A stretch of DNA of 64,000 bases from Schistosoma haematobium (Eukaryota; Platyhelminthes; Trematoda; Strigeidida; Schistosomatidae), in the NCBI RefSeq assembly GCF_000699445.3, contig NC_067201.1, positions 21,952,533 through 22,016,532 of the forward strand, in the 5' to 3' direction. The translations under genes and the position numbers were made by a program. Positions 1-11,955 of the stretch are shown here, piece after piece; position 1 is the stretch's first letter; each line of letters opens with the position of its first letter. A model generated the notes under the pieces. It saw only the letters and a program-made list of their open reading frames with translations. It was not told the DNA's origin and made no database searches.

Positions 1-217
1 CGTTCTACAACAACAACCAATTGAGTTATCATCCTTAATAGTCGCAGAAGAAAATAGTCAAAATAAGTCCAACTCTACACATGACATTAGTAGCAATGAT
101 CAACGGTATTTAATAACCAGTCAAGATATTATTAATTCTAAAACTAATAGAAATTTGGAACCTGATTCTAGTCATCAATCTGTATTGGAATGTTGCAAAA
201 ATACATCTTCAATGATA
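1..217 (+). CDS. Unrecognised gene, internal exon (5' partial)
   Basis: The reading frame starting at base 2 is open from the window edge through codon ATA (215-217) and then meets a strong splice donor, GTAAGT, at 218. That gives 72 codons in phase 0. The peptide is polar, rich in Ser, Asn and Gln, with no recognisable domain. The frame continues exactly into the exon at 4870, which supports both as parts of one gene. The exon's true left end lies outside the window or cannot be placed. Reading past the donor gives only a short run into an interspersed repeat beginning near 285, so the longer open frame there is not coding. Confidence 0.75.
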
Positions 218-284
218 GTAAGTTGTTTACACTACATGAAATAAAATTTGAAACGAATTCTATATTTGTTACATTCACTATCAT

Positions 285-793
285 CCCCAAATGCCCTAGA
301 ACGGCCGAAGGGAATGAGAATCAGCTCTCCCTTTCTAAATGCTTTCAAATGGCCACGTGTATACAGCCACTGTCAGGGAAGTCCTACTCATTGCGTCCTC
401 GCAGTGGGGATGTTGTTTACGAAATTGAGGGGATGAAAAGAAATTGTCCGGCTCTTTAACTGGGTTGATGGATACGAAGAGTCGACCTAGGGGAGTTGGA
501 AAACCCTGGTTCCAAACCAGTGGTGCACATGGGCTCCAGTATCCTGAGTGAACAAATGGAGTATGAACCTATTGTCGGCCACCAGCTACCATGTGACTGC
601 ATCTCCTAACGTTACTCCACTGCCTTATTGATCAGACCTTTAGGTCGAAGGTTCCGAGTGTGGCCTCCTAAGAAAACCACGCAGTTCGTTCTGGGCACCC
701 TGGCAGTATCATAGCCTACACGGAAATCAAGTGACTTGTGTGGTGCATTTGTATTCGGTGCCCCTTTGTATCAATATTTAAATAAATATCAAA
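285..793 (+). repeat. R480 interspersed repeat, copy 1
   Basis: Begins CCCCAAATGCC and ends near an AT-rich AAATAAAT tail. It shares its landmarks with the copies at 3566, 9160, 21003, 23187, 38151, 40753 and 51435: a block around a 'cagggaagtcc' core, a 'gtgcacatgggctccagtat' block and a 'ggcagtatca' block. It is not a gene; the open frames across it are interrupted differently in each copy. Confidence 0.8.
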
Positions 794-1749
794 GCATAAA
801 GTCATTAACTGTGTTAGGAAGTAGTAACCAATGTGTTATGTCTTTTTTGTGTGTGAATTTCATTTCGTATTGATAGAATTCTATCGATTTAGTTTCTCAC
901 ATGACAACCCTTTTGTCTAAATGACTTTGGTATTAAGATGTACTTCTATGTGTTTGAATATTAATCAATAGTGTTCGTAGTGAATCGACAACATAAACTT
1001 TGTTTAACTTAAATTTCTTTCTTGTAGACATTTATTAGCAAGAAGTTTCTGTGAAACTGTAGAGAATTGATGATATCTCATTTTGTTTAAGACTTATCTC
1101 ACTCACCTACCTACTCATTATTGACTTTAATGTTACACTTTCGATGGGGAGTGCTTTTTTTTCTTCGAATCATCAATTGATACCGATAGTAAAAAACAAA
1201 CAAACTGAATCGGGTAACTTCATACTCTTAAACTGCTTAATAGTACTATTTATAATATATTGATTCATTTTGTACTATCCTTATCCATGAAACACGTGCT
1301 CCTACTAACCTACATAGGGTTTACTATTTCCATGTGATACAATTTAAATAAGGTTATCAACCTTTTGTATATGTTTGTGTTTATGAAGAAGTGTCATTCT
1401 CCGTAGTAGCTAGTCAGTTAATACACTAATTTCTATGTGATTTCTTTTCTTCAATTTCAAAACTTAACACAGCATGATATGGATTTAGTTACTATGACAA
1501 AATACGAATCTGTTTGACTATCGGTTAACCAATGAACTAGCATTATTTAATATAGGATCTGGGACAATTGCTTCAAGTTTATGCACCATGAAAAAAGTTG
1601 ACAATGGAGGAGACTAAACATGAAGCGTGTGGGGTTTTAAAAGAAAAAAATAGTAATCTGTAGTATAAGAAAACAGTATAAAACTAATTTCGAAACTCTT
1701 AATCTGGAGGTAGACAAAGAGTGAATGAATCTGTCTCACTATGACCAAT

Positions 1750-2290
1750 TTTAAGCTATAGGCTCTTTAACCTTTTATTACGATCATTACTCCAAGCTTG
1801 ATTAGATAATCTACACTTATATCAACATAGTCCAGATAAAAAGTTAATCACGTGATGAGCCGACAATATGTCTTGGTTTGGTCACTCCTAGTCTTCTTTT
1901 TCTTCTTCCAATCTACTACTATGCTAGCGAAGTGAAAGTCAATCATACGTAAAGTAAAACTTTGCACATATCAAAACAAATCCTAGCATAGTATAAATAA
2001 TATCAGTATCAATGTTAGTGGAAAAAAACTACACATAGACGATACGATGAAGAATGGATAAGTGGAATAAACTAATTTTAGAACTCAAAATCGAATGAAA
2101 GACAATTGATCTTTACACCCATCAACATACCATAATCCAACAGTCATTCACTTGATGGACTAATACTATTTCTTGGTTTGGTCGCCCCTAGCTTTCTTTA
2201 TTTCTACATCAGCAAATATCATTCATCGAGGTAGACAGTGGTTGACTGTATCGTAGTAGCCTGTGATCATCTCCTTCATCATGTTAGAAG
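1750..2290 (-). mobile_element. Very decayed LINE 3' fragments
   Basis: Two stretches, about 1860-1925 and 2130-2200, keep the order of landmarks seen in the clearer LINE copies at 7640, 55637 and 58449, including 'cttggtttggtc' followed by 'cctag..ttctt'. They are too decayed to translate. The call is low confidence and rests only on that resemblance. Confidence 0.35.
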
Positions 2291-3565
2291 ACATAGTGTA
2301 AGTGATGATGCTAGTAGGTTTCTCCATGAATGTTTGTTGGCTTGAGTTTTTTTTTATATTTTACTATCTCTTTGCGTAAATAAGGGAATGAAATCAACAA
2401 TATGTATGAAGTATGGAACTTCATAATGCTAAATAACTGTAGACTGTATAAATACGTTGTGTTTTCTGTTTGACACTAATAGTGACATTAAAACATACAC
2501 ATAGATACACATCATCACTAATCATCATACTTAGAGTATAAATTCGAAACCAATCACATAAATTTGTACCTAGTGAATGAGTTAATTGAGCCACGCTAGT
2601 TGACGTGGGTACGATTTGTACGGATAAGATCAATCCTCTAAAGATTTTATTGACACTTTGTTGTTGAAACAACTGTTTGAGAGTCTTATGTTTCTCGTTG
2701 ATTTCTGTTGTTGGGTTTAACATTACATTCATAAATACATCGAAGAAATCTTTCTAAGTATCAATACCTGTTGGGGATGTTAGATCTCTAGAACTCACTT
2801 GGTAAATGCCTTAGTTTTGTAATTCTATTTTGAAAAGTTGAATTTCTTGTTTACACACCAAAAAACACCCATTTTCACCTTCACGTCGTATTTTACACTT
2901 GGGAGGAATTTAAATACTATTGGTTCGTTATTTCTTTTTGTATGCTATTTTGTACCGTTTCCCAATGATATTTTTAGGTGTATATATATACTTGCGTTGT
3001 TCTTATTGTTGTTGTTCGTATTTCTGACTCTTTGTGGAATAGATTTCCCTCTTTCAAACTTGAAATTCTCTTTCTATTTCGTGGGACTGGGATGCGTCAC
3101 AGAGTTTGCTTTCCATTCTCAGATTAAGTGAACTCGTAATCTCTTCAAGCATAGCAACACGAAGGTTAAATTTGATAGTTTCAAATAAATTAAGCATTGG
3201 ATAGATAGTTAATAATCAATATATATATTTTTGTTATATCCTAAGAAGTAGAAAAAATGTATTTTTGGTGTTTCGTGACTTGTTGTAGAACACTTCTTCG
3301 GAGTAAATAAATAATCGAAATCTTTTGTTTATTTTTACATAAATTAGTATTATATATATACATATATGTAGTTTTTCAGTGTTACCAATTCATGCAATTA
3401 GTTCCTTTTATGAATTTAAATGAAGTCAGAACAAACATTGATACAGAATAATAGGAATTCATTATATTTTATTAGGTTCTCATCAGCTGCTTACAACCAA
3501 ATAGTGTGAAACAATTGATATAAGTGAATGTAAAGAATTGGGATGGCAAGCGTTATCAACAATAA

Positions 3566-3568
3566 CCC

Positions 3569-3640
<72 letters not shown>

Positions 3641-3998
3641 TCTCACATGGCCACGCGTATACAGCCTCTGCCAGGGAAGTCCTACTCACTGCCTTCTCGT
3701 GGAGGGGGTGTTGTTTACCAAAATGAGAGCACGAAAAGCGAATGTCCGACGCTTTAACCGGATCCCAAAACCGAACCAATGGTGCACATGGGCTCCAGTA
3801 TCCTGCGCGAACAAATGGCGTATGAACCAATCGTCAGTCACCGCTTACCATGTGACTGCATCTCCTCACGATGCTCCACTGCCTTGTGGGTCAGATCTTA
3901 AGGTCAAAGGCTCGGGGTGTGGCCCCGTAAGAAAACCACGTGGTTCGTTCTGGGAACCCGGGCAGTATCACAGCCCACACACAAACAGAGTGAAATGA
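3566..3998 (+). repeat. R480 copy 2 with internal (CT)n(TA)n microsatellite
   Basis: The usual CT-rich segment near the 5' end of R480 is here a long (CT)n then (TA)n tract (about 3571-3640), followed by the normal R480 body. A 151-residue frame crosses the tract and the repeat, but matching frames in sister copies are broken, so it is not annotated as a protein. Confidence 0.8.
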
Positions 3999-4305
3999 CA
4001 ATACTTACTGAAGTTCAGAAACAAGTAAAATAAGTTATGTTATAATTTTAGAGGTAATAAAAGATTTACATAAGATTCATGGAATTGAAATACTGATAAG
4101 ATAGATGGGTTACTTAATACTTGAATCGAATTTGAAGAGTTCATATAATTTAAGAGAATCAAGTGAGTGGAAATGTATGAGTGAAGAGGATAGTTTAAGA
4201 ATTCCATGATAGAAGAGAAATATAACAAATCAAGTAAGACATTTGTTGTTAAATTAATGATATATTTTTTTGAAGCCAGTCACTAGTGAGCATATGTTGA
4301 TTAAT

Positions 4306-4399
4306 AACAGAAGGGGTTTTGCGGAGATTGTAGTAATTTAAACAGTTGAGATCATGAGTCAGTTGAAACTAGACCACCATTGAAAACCTGGAAGCACTG
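4306..4399 (-). repeat. SINE-B 3' fragment, inverted
   Basis: Reverse-strand tail of SINE-B (the 'gatcatgagtcagttgaa' and 'aaaacctggaagcactgg' blocks) fused at about 4400 to a + strand tRNA-like segment containing a B box, TTCGAGTCCC. With the + copy at 4520-4835 it forms an inverted pair. Confidence 0.75.
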
Positions 4400-4519
4400 G
4401 TCTAATTGGTTAAGCGCCCGGCGCGAGACTGATAAGTCTTGGGTTCGAGTCCCGCGAGGCTAGCTTCAAGATATATATCCTGGAGTTCTAGTGAGAAGTA
4501 GTGACCAGTGGAGTTCAAC

Positions 4520-4835
4520 CGGGTCAGTTGTGATATAGTAACTCACTGATGACAATGGTGGATGTGTCGCTCAATTTCATGGATTAGTTGAAGTTGGACA
4601 TTAACACCGTTGGATGCCGGCTCAGTGGTCTGATTGTTTAACCACCTGGCGCGAGACTGATAGGTCCTGGGTTCGAATCCCGCGAGGCGGGGTCGTGGAT
4701 GCGCACTGCTGGGGAGTCCCACAATAGAACGAAACGGCTGTTCAGTGCTTCCAGGTTTTCCATGGTTGTCCAGTTTCAACTGACTCATGATCTCAACTGT
4801 TTAAATTACTACAATCTCCACAAAACTCCTGATGA
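4520..4835 (+). repeat. SINE-B copy just upstream of a splice acceptor
   Basis: Full-length layout: a 5' unique block, an A-box-like GGCTCAGTGG, a B box GGGTTCGAATCCC, then the hammerhead position and the 3' tail. The ribozyme is damaged: CTGGGGA replaces CTGAGGA and the cleavage triplet is GTT. The copy ends about 35 bases before the acceptor at 4868-4869. Confidence 0.8.
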
Positions 4836-4869
4836 TATATTTTTCATGTTTCTAAATTTATTTTTTTAG

Positions 4870-5703
4870 GAAAATGTCAATTCTTCATTGAGGAAACATT
4901 CATTAATGGATCAGTCTGTTTCTAGCACTACTACTAATACTACTGCTACTACTACTAGTAGTGGTAATGATGCATCTCTTGGTGTTCTTCATTCTAATTC
5001 TGCCAGTACATCAAAACGTAAACGTCGTAATATTCCACGTAAAAAATCTACTGATGAAATTATTATTAATAATGACAACATAGAATCTTATAGTATATTA
5101 TCTAATGAAAATCAATTTGATGATAATAATCTAATGTTATCAGGTACTACAGCAACAACAACAACTACTACTACTCCTACTCCTATTAATTCATCAATGA
5201 AACGAAATTTAGATAAACAAAATGACGATGATGAAAGTGGCTTTGAATTAATTGAACTTTCAAATACATCCTCATCAGTGTCGTCAGCTGTTGAATCTGA
5301 TGAATTAGAAATGCATTCATCATTAATAACTACTAGTAGTACTAATACTACTGTTGTTGAAAAGTCATTATTACCTCAAGCATCAATATCACCACCTGAT
5401 CTGTTATCACATTTTCCACCATTAATTAAAGCAGATAATGGTGATCCAATTTCTGTAACAATGGAAGTAGAACTCCTTGAAAGTGGAAGACATCCACAAG
5501 CGAATAAATTACTAAAATTAGCCTTAAGTAGTAGTAATAATAATAATAATAATAATAATAGTAATAGTCAAACTAGTAATCAACAGGAACAGTTAACTGA
5601 TGATCTTGTCGGTGGGACTTGTAGTATTAGTAGTCGTAATAGTAATAATAATGATAGTAATAAAGTTACTACGAAGCGTTCAAAAGTGAGAAAAGCTGAT
5701 TAA
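4870..5703 (+). CDS. Unrecognised gene, terminal exon
   Basis: Terminal exon of the gene that enters from the left edge. It starts after TTTTTTTAG at 4869 in phase 0, matching the exon ending at 217, and stops at TAA 5701-5703. It adds 277 residues. The sequence is low complexity: Thr/Ser runs near the start, a basic cluster KRKRRNIPRKK that resembles a nuclear localisation signal, an acidic middle, and an Asn run coded by AAT repeats near the end. One less repetitive block stands out, roughly residues 170-215 of the exon, with the core PISVTMEVELLESGRHPQAN. The last residues are again basic (KRSKVRKAD). I do not recognise the family; with only the C-terminal 349 residues visible the function cannot be inferred. 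A nuclear, largely disordered protein is the most I would suggest. Confidence 0.85.
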   Translation, partial: ENVNSSLRKHSLMDQSVSSTTTNTTATTTSSGNDASLGVLHSNSASTSKRKRRNIPRKKSTDEIIINNDNIESYSILSNENQFDDNNLMLSGTTATTTTTTTPTPINSSMKRNLDKQNDDDESGFELIELSNTSSSVSSAVESDELEMHSSLITTSSTNTTVVEKSLLPQASISPPDLLSHFPPLIKADNGDPISVTMEVELLESGRHPQANKLLKLALSSSNNNNNNNNSNSQTSNQQEQLTDDLVGGTCSISSRNSNNNDSNKVTTKRSKVRKAD

Positions 5704-7630
5704 ATGATAAGAATATGATTTTCATGTACTATTCAACTACTCTCTTCTCCCTCTTTCTCTCCCTCTCTTTCTACTGATATATGTCTTTATTCTCTCTTTC
5801 TCTTGTTTTCTTTTCTCATCTCATCTATAAACTTATATCAGATTATATTTATTGGTTTCTTACATTACCTCCTATCATTGTATTATCCAATTGAATCAGA
5901 ACAATCTATTTGTCACTGATCATCATTATGCTGATTATGTTTAATAATCTTTTTTGTTGGGATAAAATGTCCGTTTATTCTCATTTTTTGTTTCCCCTTC
6001 TCCCTCTCTCTCTCTCTCTGAAACAAATAATAGTAGAAAAAATAGGGATGAAGTAACTCATCCCATTTTCTCAGTTTTACCCCCCCTATTTTTCTCTTCT
6101 TATTCTTTGAGTTTTTGTGTTTATGTTTTTCCACGTCTATTCTTCCTGAATATATATTGTGTGTAAACATGTTTTTGTAAAAAAAGAAAATCAACAATAG
6201 ACGGATACTCTTTATCATTATTTCTTTCCTGGTATAGATTGTGTCATATTCCATGGTCTATGTTGTTTCCACTTTGTTTTTCTTAAACTATTATATTTCA
6301 GAAATACTGTCGTTGTTGATGATATGAATCTATGTGTATGTGATATTTTGGAGTCTCCCCTTTCCAGTGTGTTTATCGCTGCTTGTTTTCACATATTTTT
6401 TTTGATGATCCTGATGATGATTTGTCGACCTCTGTCTATTGTCTTCTTAGTGTTTCTTTTGTTGTTGTTGATTGTTTTCCCACTGTTCATTTATGACTTT
6501 TTTCCCCTTTTATATTAAATGTTGAAACTTTACAGCAATATCACTTTCTTATTTTATCACCACTAAATTGTTTGTTCTATTGGCCTCATATTTTTTTTTA
6601 GCGCCAAATAATACTGTGATATTTACATAATTAATATGCATCTTATTATATTCTATTTCGGGATAAACAAATATTGTTCACTATTTTTTAATTGGTTAAC
6701 TGAATGTGTGTCAAGGTCAAGTAGACAAGGGCGCGTATTTTTCTTGTTACTCTTTTTTGATTGGTTAGCTGATTGTATGCATTAGTTATATCTGTCTGTT
6801 AATTTGTCCATGATATACTTCCCAAGGTCAAACCTGATTTTCATGCATTTTGCTGATTTCTTATTGGTTGGTTAATCTTTTATAAAACATGTATGTTAGT
6901 AGTGCAAACAGTTTATTTATTTTTAAAAAAAAACATTTATTGTCTTCTTCATACTTCCGCCATTGATGTGTGATTGACTAGAGAGAGAGAGAGAGCAATT
7001 GGGAGATTTGATTTGTTTACACAGTACAAAATAGTGTGGATACAAAAAGAGTAATAATAAAAATAATGATGGTGGGGGCTGTTGTTGTTGTTGTTATGCC
7101 TTGAGTATTATCAAAGAGAGAGTAACAAACAAACTTCACGCCCTAATAATTAGTCAAACAGCTTCTATAGTCATTTGTGAAAAACAATTAATATTATTTA
7201 TTTACTTAATTTTTGACGTAATTAACTTATTATTATTTATGTCTATATATTACAATATTTCAATGATGATCCCTTTCTCTCCCTCCACCCCTAACTTTGA
7301 TCGGCCTAATTTTCTGCAATCTGTTTTCTTGTTGTTGTCTCAGTTTATTGATTAATTAGTTATTTTTATTAAATATATATATATATATATATATATATTG
7401 ATCGATTGATTTGTTTATTTTGTTCATGTGTGTGTGTGTGTTTACGTCTGTGCATTTGAAGTGGGATAATAATAATAATAAAAAGATTCTTGAAAATAAA
7501 ATGATTTAAATGCCTCGTTCTTATTTTTGTGTTTTCTTGTGTGTGTTTTTTTACACCACTTGTCTTGGAGCTGAATAGCTTATTGAATGAATGGGGAAGT
7601 ATTTAATGAAATTAGTCAGTTTTGTTGTTG
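5704..7630 (+). other. 3' UTR and downstream region of the first gene
   Basis: No gene seen. AT-rich with CT, GA and GTT runs. Candidate polyadenylation signals AATAAA occur at about 7056-7061 and again near 7477 and 7495, so the 3' UTR could be long. A (TA)n tract lies at about 7370-7400. Frames at 5913-6254, 6324-6518 and 7101-7355 are T/A-rich and without domain features. Confidence 0.5.
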
Positions 7631-7639
7631 TTGTTGAGT

Positions 7640-8200
7640 ATCAGTCAGTAACAACGTAGAACTTTGTACGGACGTACATCAGTTCGAGTTGCCATACCAC
7701 ATTAGCACAGAGATGCAGTTGCCGATTCAAATCCCGTAGTGGTAGATGTAGTCAAAGCATAAGCAGTAATTGGAAAGATTAGGGTATGAAGATGTTATTC
7801 AACGAGTATAATCCAGTGAAATAAATTTGGAAAGAGACAAAAAGAAAGGGACATGAACAATTCAGAAGATTAGAATTTATGAAAACACAAAGAGTGGATG
7901 CACTTGCGCCATTGCAAACGATTTTGAGCCATGTCATTCAAGGTCTCTAATCATCGGTTGCTATCACCTCGAGGATCCCAACCAGGTAGTCTACACTTAC
8001 TAACATGGTTCAGTCCACTTGTCAGTGAGTGACTTCATGGATTTGTGCCATGTTTTGGTCTGGCCACCCCTAGCTTTCTTCCAACCTACTCCTACACCAT
8101 GAAACATTTCATGTCGAAGCAGTCGGTGATTGGGCATACGTGACACATGTTCCAGCCATCTCAACTGATGAAGTTGTTGAGTATATCAATTTCTAAATAG
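7640..8200 (-). mobile_element. LINE fragment, C-terminal RT region (second LINE type)
   Basis: The same sequence recurs at 58449-59545 and, more diverged, at 55637-56310. On the minus strand the copies encode a C-terminal tail of the kind RWLxHVLRMPNHRLPR...GWKK..G, typical of non-LTR retrotransposon proteins downstream of the reverse transcriptase. Broken by stops and frameshifts. A CAGT-repeat at the left end is the probable 3' tail. Confidence 0.7.
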
Positions 8201-8223
8201 TAGCTATGTAATATTAATAACCT

Positions 8224-8492
8224 GGTAAGACTATAATTTATGATTGACTTTTCAGTGACTCTAAACTGACCTTGAGAGTGTTCACCTGATAACTAAAATC
8301 AAATGCGGGTTATAAAAGTGTGTGATGAATTAGAATTATAATTTACAATTGATTAGATTTAAGTTTTTCATCACGAACTGACATTAGCTATAATGCCAAG
8401 ATTCTATTTAACCAAATGAATGAGTGAATATCGTGTCAAAATTTGAGACCTGTTTTTTACGTGATCGGTTCTTCTATAAACTATAGTCTCGC
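8224..8492. mobile_element. MITE-like element with degraded terminal repeats
   Basis: The left end GGTAAGACTATAATTTATG and the right end, read inverted, GCGAGACTATAGTTTATAG, are related to the termini of the better-preserved element at 26162-26410. The flanks TAATAACCT (8215-8223) and TAATAACAC (8493-8501) agree at 7 of 9 bases, fitting a mutated 9-bp target duplication. No coding capacity. Confidence 0.55.
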
Positions 8493-8554
8493 TAATAACA
8501 CTTATACACACATACTATAAGAATGCTTAAAATTTGAGCAAAAAAGTTTATAAT

Positions 8555-8865
8555 CAGAGAGTGGTCTTGTGGATATTACAGTAATTTAGTAGTTGAATGT
8601 ATGAGTCAGTTGATTGGTTTAAGTTAAACATTAAAATCGTTGGATACCGGCTCAGTGATTCCCATTCCTGATGAGTCCGCACGTGAGACTGATAGGTCCT
8701 GGGTTCGAGTCTCGTGAGGCGAGGTCGTAGATGCACACTGCTGAGGAGTCTCATACTAGAATGAAACGGACATCTGGTGCTCCCAGGTTTCCCATAGTGA
8801 TCTAGCTTCGATCGACTCATGAATTCACCTATGAAAATTACTATAATAATCACAAAATCTCTCTC
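8555..8865 (+). repeat. SINE-B copy with decayed hammerhead
   Basis: The B box region GGGTTCGAGTCTC is followed by CTGAGGA at about 8741, but stem II no longer pairs and the cleavage region is changed. The open frame on the opposite strand is a shadow of the repeat. Confidence 0.75.
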
Positions 8866-9159
8866 TAATTATAATTATAATTATTTAGTTAAAAGTTTTT
8901 CATCCAACCTATCAAAGATCATTTTTATCTTACCGTTACAATTGTAGGTTAAATGACATAACATTGAGTAATGGGAAGAGAGAGGATTAATAATAATCAA
9001 AGTAATTATTCAAAAATCAAGTAGTTGCTACATTGCATAATATATCTAAAAAAGAGAAGAAGGAACTAACATAATATTTTGATGAATGGTCAGTAGTATA
9101 ATAGTAATGTAAGAATCAAGAGACGAATGTTGGAAATAAGTAAAATACGAAAGTTTTAT

Positions 9160-9660
9160 TTTATTTTAACACATAGATATTGCTACAAGGAGGCACTAAA
9201 TACACATGCGCCATACAGATCTCATTTGATATGTTTGAGGGATGTGATACTGCCCGGATGCCCAAACCGAAGCAAGTGGTTTTCTTAGGGGGTCACTTCC
9301 TGAGCCTTCGATCTGAAGGTCTGATCCGCAAGACAGTAGAGCATCGTAAGGAGATGTAGTCCCATGGTAGCCGGTGACAAACGATTGGTTCATACGCCAT
9401 TTGTTCCCGCAGGATACTGGAATGAGGGTTTTTCAACTCCCCTAGGTTCACTCTCTATATCCACCAACCCGGTTAAAGCATCGGACATTCGCTTTTTCGT
9501 CCTCGCAATTCCCTAAACAACACCCCCAATGAGAGAAGGCAGTGAGCAGGACTTCCCTGGCAGAGGCTATATACGCGTGGCTATATGAGAGCATTTCGAG
9601 AGGGAGAGCGGACTCTTCCTACTCTCGGCCGTACCATGGCATTTTGGGGCAAAGTTCTGC
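9160..9660 (-). repeat. R480 copy 3
   Basis: Inverted copy with the A-rich tail at the left (complement of 'aacacatagatattg') and the CCAAAATGCC-type 5' end near 9650. It retains the 'tgggactacatctcc' and 'gggaagtcc' blocks. Confidence 0.8.
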
Positions 9661-10119
9661 TACAAACTCACTCGTTTACCGATGGCGAAGGTGGTGAGAG
9701 TGGTTGTACAAATTTCTTTTAGATGCAAAGGTTTGGTTTGTGAACTTGGATTCTAATGGCTTCAGCAATGTGCAAAAGACGATTTCATAAACCATACGGC
9801 AAATTCGATGAAATATGGTGGTTAACTTTAAAAGCTTTATTCAATTCAACTTGATGATCTATGTCCACTAAGTTAGCGAGAATAGAACTATTAACCATTC
9901 TTACCTGTCCGATGTTTTACTCGAGTACAAAATTAAATGTTTATTGACTTGTATTATCAAAAACATGACTTTACATTGTGAGTAGTCACAATCTACAAAA
10001 AGAATAAGTTGAAACGAGAATAAATAGGATGAATAGTGTGCAAGAGGCTCAATTAAAAGTAAGATGAACTTGACAAACCATCAGCAATACGTCGTTTTTC
10101 GATTGCCTATATTATGGAA

Positions 10120-10158
<39 letters not shown>

Positions 10159-11112
10159 TAGTTAGTGAAGATTATATCAGCCTGAAGGTGTGACCTCAAA
10201 GCACAGGAAAAAAACAGTTGCTTGATGCCGATTACACATGGGCACCACCGATAGCTGTGTCTAAATTTGATAACAGTTTATGAGCAACCGAAACTCGAAC
10301 CAAGAGCAAAACAATATGGAAACTGTTGCGTTTAAACAAATGCACAAAACTGTGGATAACCGTTACAGTAATTAAAGTACAGTGATTGTAGTGATAAGTA
10401 CAATGAACGTTAAAGATATATGTGAACATTTCGGAATGTCACAGTACAACTCGAGTTACAACATAAGTGTGAAAGTTGTTCGGAATACAACTACTTACTG
10501 AATGTAAATAAGTAGTATAAGACAATATACAAAAGAGTAGAAAGGGAACAATGTAAGACAAACTTAACAGGAGGTTTGTTGTATTTAAGGTTTGAGTCAA
10601 TAGTTAGCTTTGAATTTATGGTTGTTATCATAGACTTGAGCCAGTTGAATAATTCTAGAACCAGATATTTTGATCTACTTTGTGAACTGATGGCTATTTA
10701 CATTGATAAATAATCATTTATGAATGCTTGTATTGCGATAATGATCCAACTTTGGATTGCTTAAATGTTGAATGATAGGTGATGTACAATGATACAATGT
10801 TAGCGGATGGTAACCACTTAGATCATCAACATATTGAAAAAACGCTATTCTTAACAGGCTGAAATCAAATGATATTTGAATAGGTTGTTTTTTTTCGAAT
10901 AAAATTGCATACTTAACAGCGAAGTAATCCGAATTTTACAATTAGAAGTCATTTTAAACATGGGCCATTAGAAGATCCGGTAAAGAAAATCTGGCGAGAT
11001 AAGTTTATCTTATTTGCAGATGATTTCAGAAACTAGTTCATTTAAATTTCGAAGTTTGTTTATTTTGACAAACTTTCATGTGACTATGTATATCCGCGAT
11101 TCTCTTACTCTT
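9661..11112. other. Stretch without recognised genes
   Basis: AT-rich sequence with a (TA)n tract at about 10122-10154. The frame at 10232-10429 on the minus strand has no domain features. No clear repeat family recognised. Confidence 0.4.
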
Positions 11113-11901
11113 AATAGTTGAGATCATGAGTTAATTGAAGCGAGACAACCACGGAAAACCTGGAATTACTGGATGACCGTTTCGTCTTAGTGTATGAAAC
11201 TACTCAGCAGTATACATCCACAATCCTGTCCAGTGATTCCAGGCTTTTCATGGTGGTCTAGCTTCAATTCACTCATAAATCTCAGCTAATCAAATTACCA
11301 TAATATCCACAAAACCCTTTCCGACATTTCTCTCAACCCAAAAGCGCATATTTATTTTGCTTGGTTATAGGGGGTCAATAAGATACCTTAGATACAGGAT
11401 TCGTTCTGTTCACAAATAATCAGTAAGACATATTTGGTCTGCTCCCAAAAACATAAACCAGTGCTTTACATGTATTCAAACTTATTCGATAGGCTCGATA
11501 ATACACCTTATGTTATTACAACTACGTCTAAATGAACATATATATATTTACATAAGTGCAATACACACTCGTTTCGTTTTTTGTCGTTAGGACTAGTGAA
11601 AACAGAAAATCGTTCATACCTGTCTCAGTGTAATAGGCACAATGATTTGTTTTATGAAAAAGTGTTTTCATAACAAACATTGGACATTCAATAATAGTCT
11701 GAATAGGTTGGAATCGTGACTTTCGTTTTTGTGCAGAGTATTACACTACTTACTATTGCGTAAGTAGTATGCTTCGAACAAAATAAAAACGGATTTGTGA
11801 AAATTAATCTCGTCTATTGAAATTTAAATATTTCTAACTTCTCGTCCAGCAACTTTGTCTGAACTTCTTCAGGGTACTAATCAAAATTATCTGAGGATAT
11901 A
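11113..11901. repeat. Left arm of a long inverted repeat
   Basis: Reverse complement of 18931-19701 at roughly 85-90% by eye. It begins with a SINE-B palindrome (minus 11113-11212, plus 11213-11318; the ribozyme core is changed to CTGAGTA) and continues into about 580 bp of sequence shared only between the two arms. One end includes the block 'ctgaacttcttcagggtact'. Possibly a terminal segment of a larger retroelement; class not determined. Confidence 0.75.
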
Positions 11902-11955
11902 TGACGTTTGGCAATCAGGTAAAATCTATACTATGTTTATTCAATCATGTTCAGA

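Larger units (their letters stand above)
218..4869 (+). other. Intron of the first gene, filled with repeats
   Basis: GT at 218-219 and AG at 4868-4869, the latter after a run of seven T. It holds an R480 copy (285-793), decayed LINE remnants (about 1750-2290), a second R480 copy with an internal CT/TA microsatellite (3566-3998) and a SINE-B pair (4306-4835). Bases about 800-1740 and 2300-3540 show AT-rich sequence with no gene or repeat I can name. Short open frames at 2421-2732, 2838-3131 and 4040-4228 look like chance. Confidence 0.75.

Noticed and set aside
190..459. 89-residue open frame on the + strand
   Set aside because: It overlaps the exon end and donor at 218 in another frame and then reads through an R480 repeat; sister copies of the repeat have different stops.
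3543..3998. 151-residue + frame
   Set aside because: Starts in a CT/TA microsatellite and translates an R480 copy; no conserved frame among copies at 285, 21003 and 38151.
4620..4690. tRNA gene in SINE-B
   Set aside because: The B box is perfect, but the same segment recurs in dozens of copies without a consistent cloverleaf and runs straight into the ribozyme.
6324..6518. 64-residue hydrophobic + frame
   Set aside because: Leucine/phenylalanine-rich because of T-rich DNA in a probable 3' UTR; no domain, no splice context.
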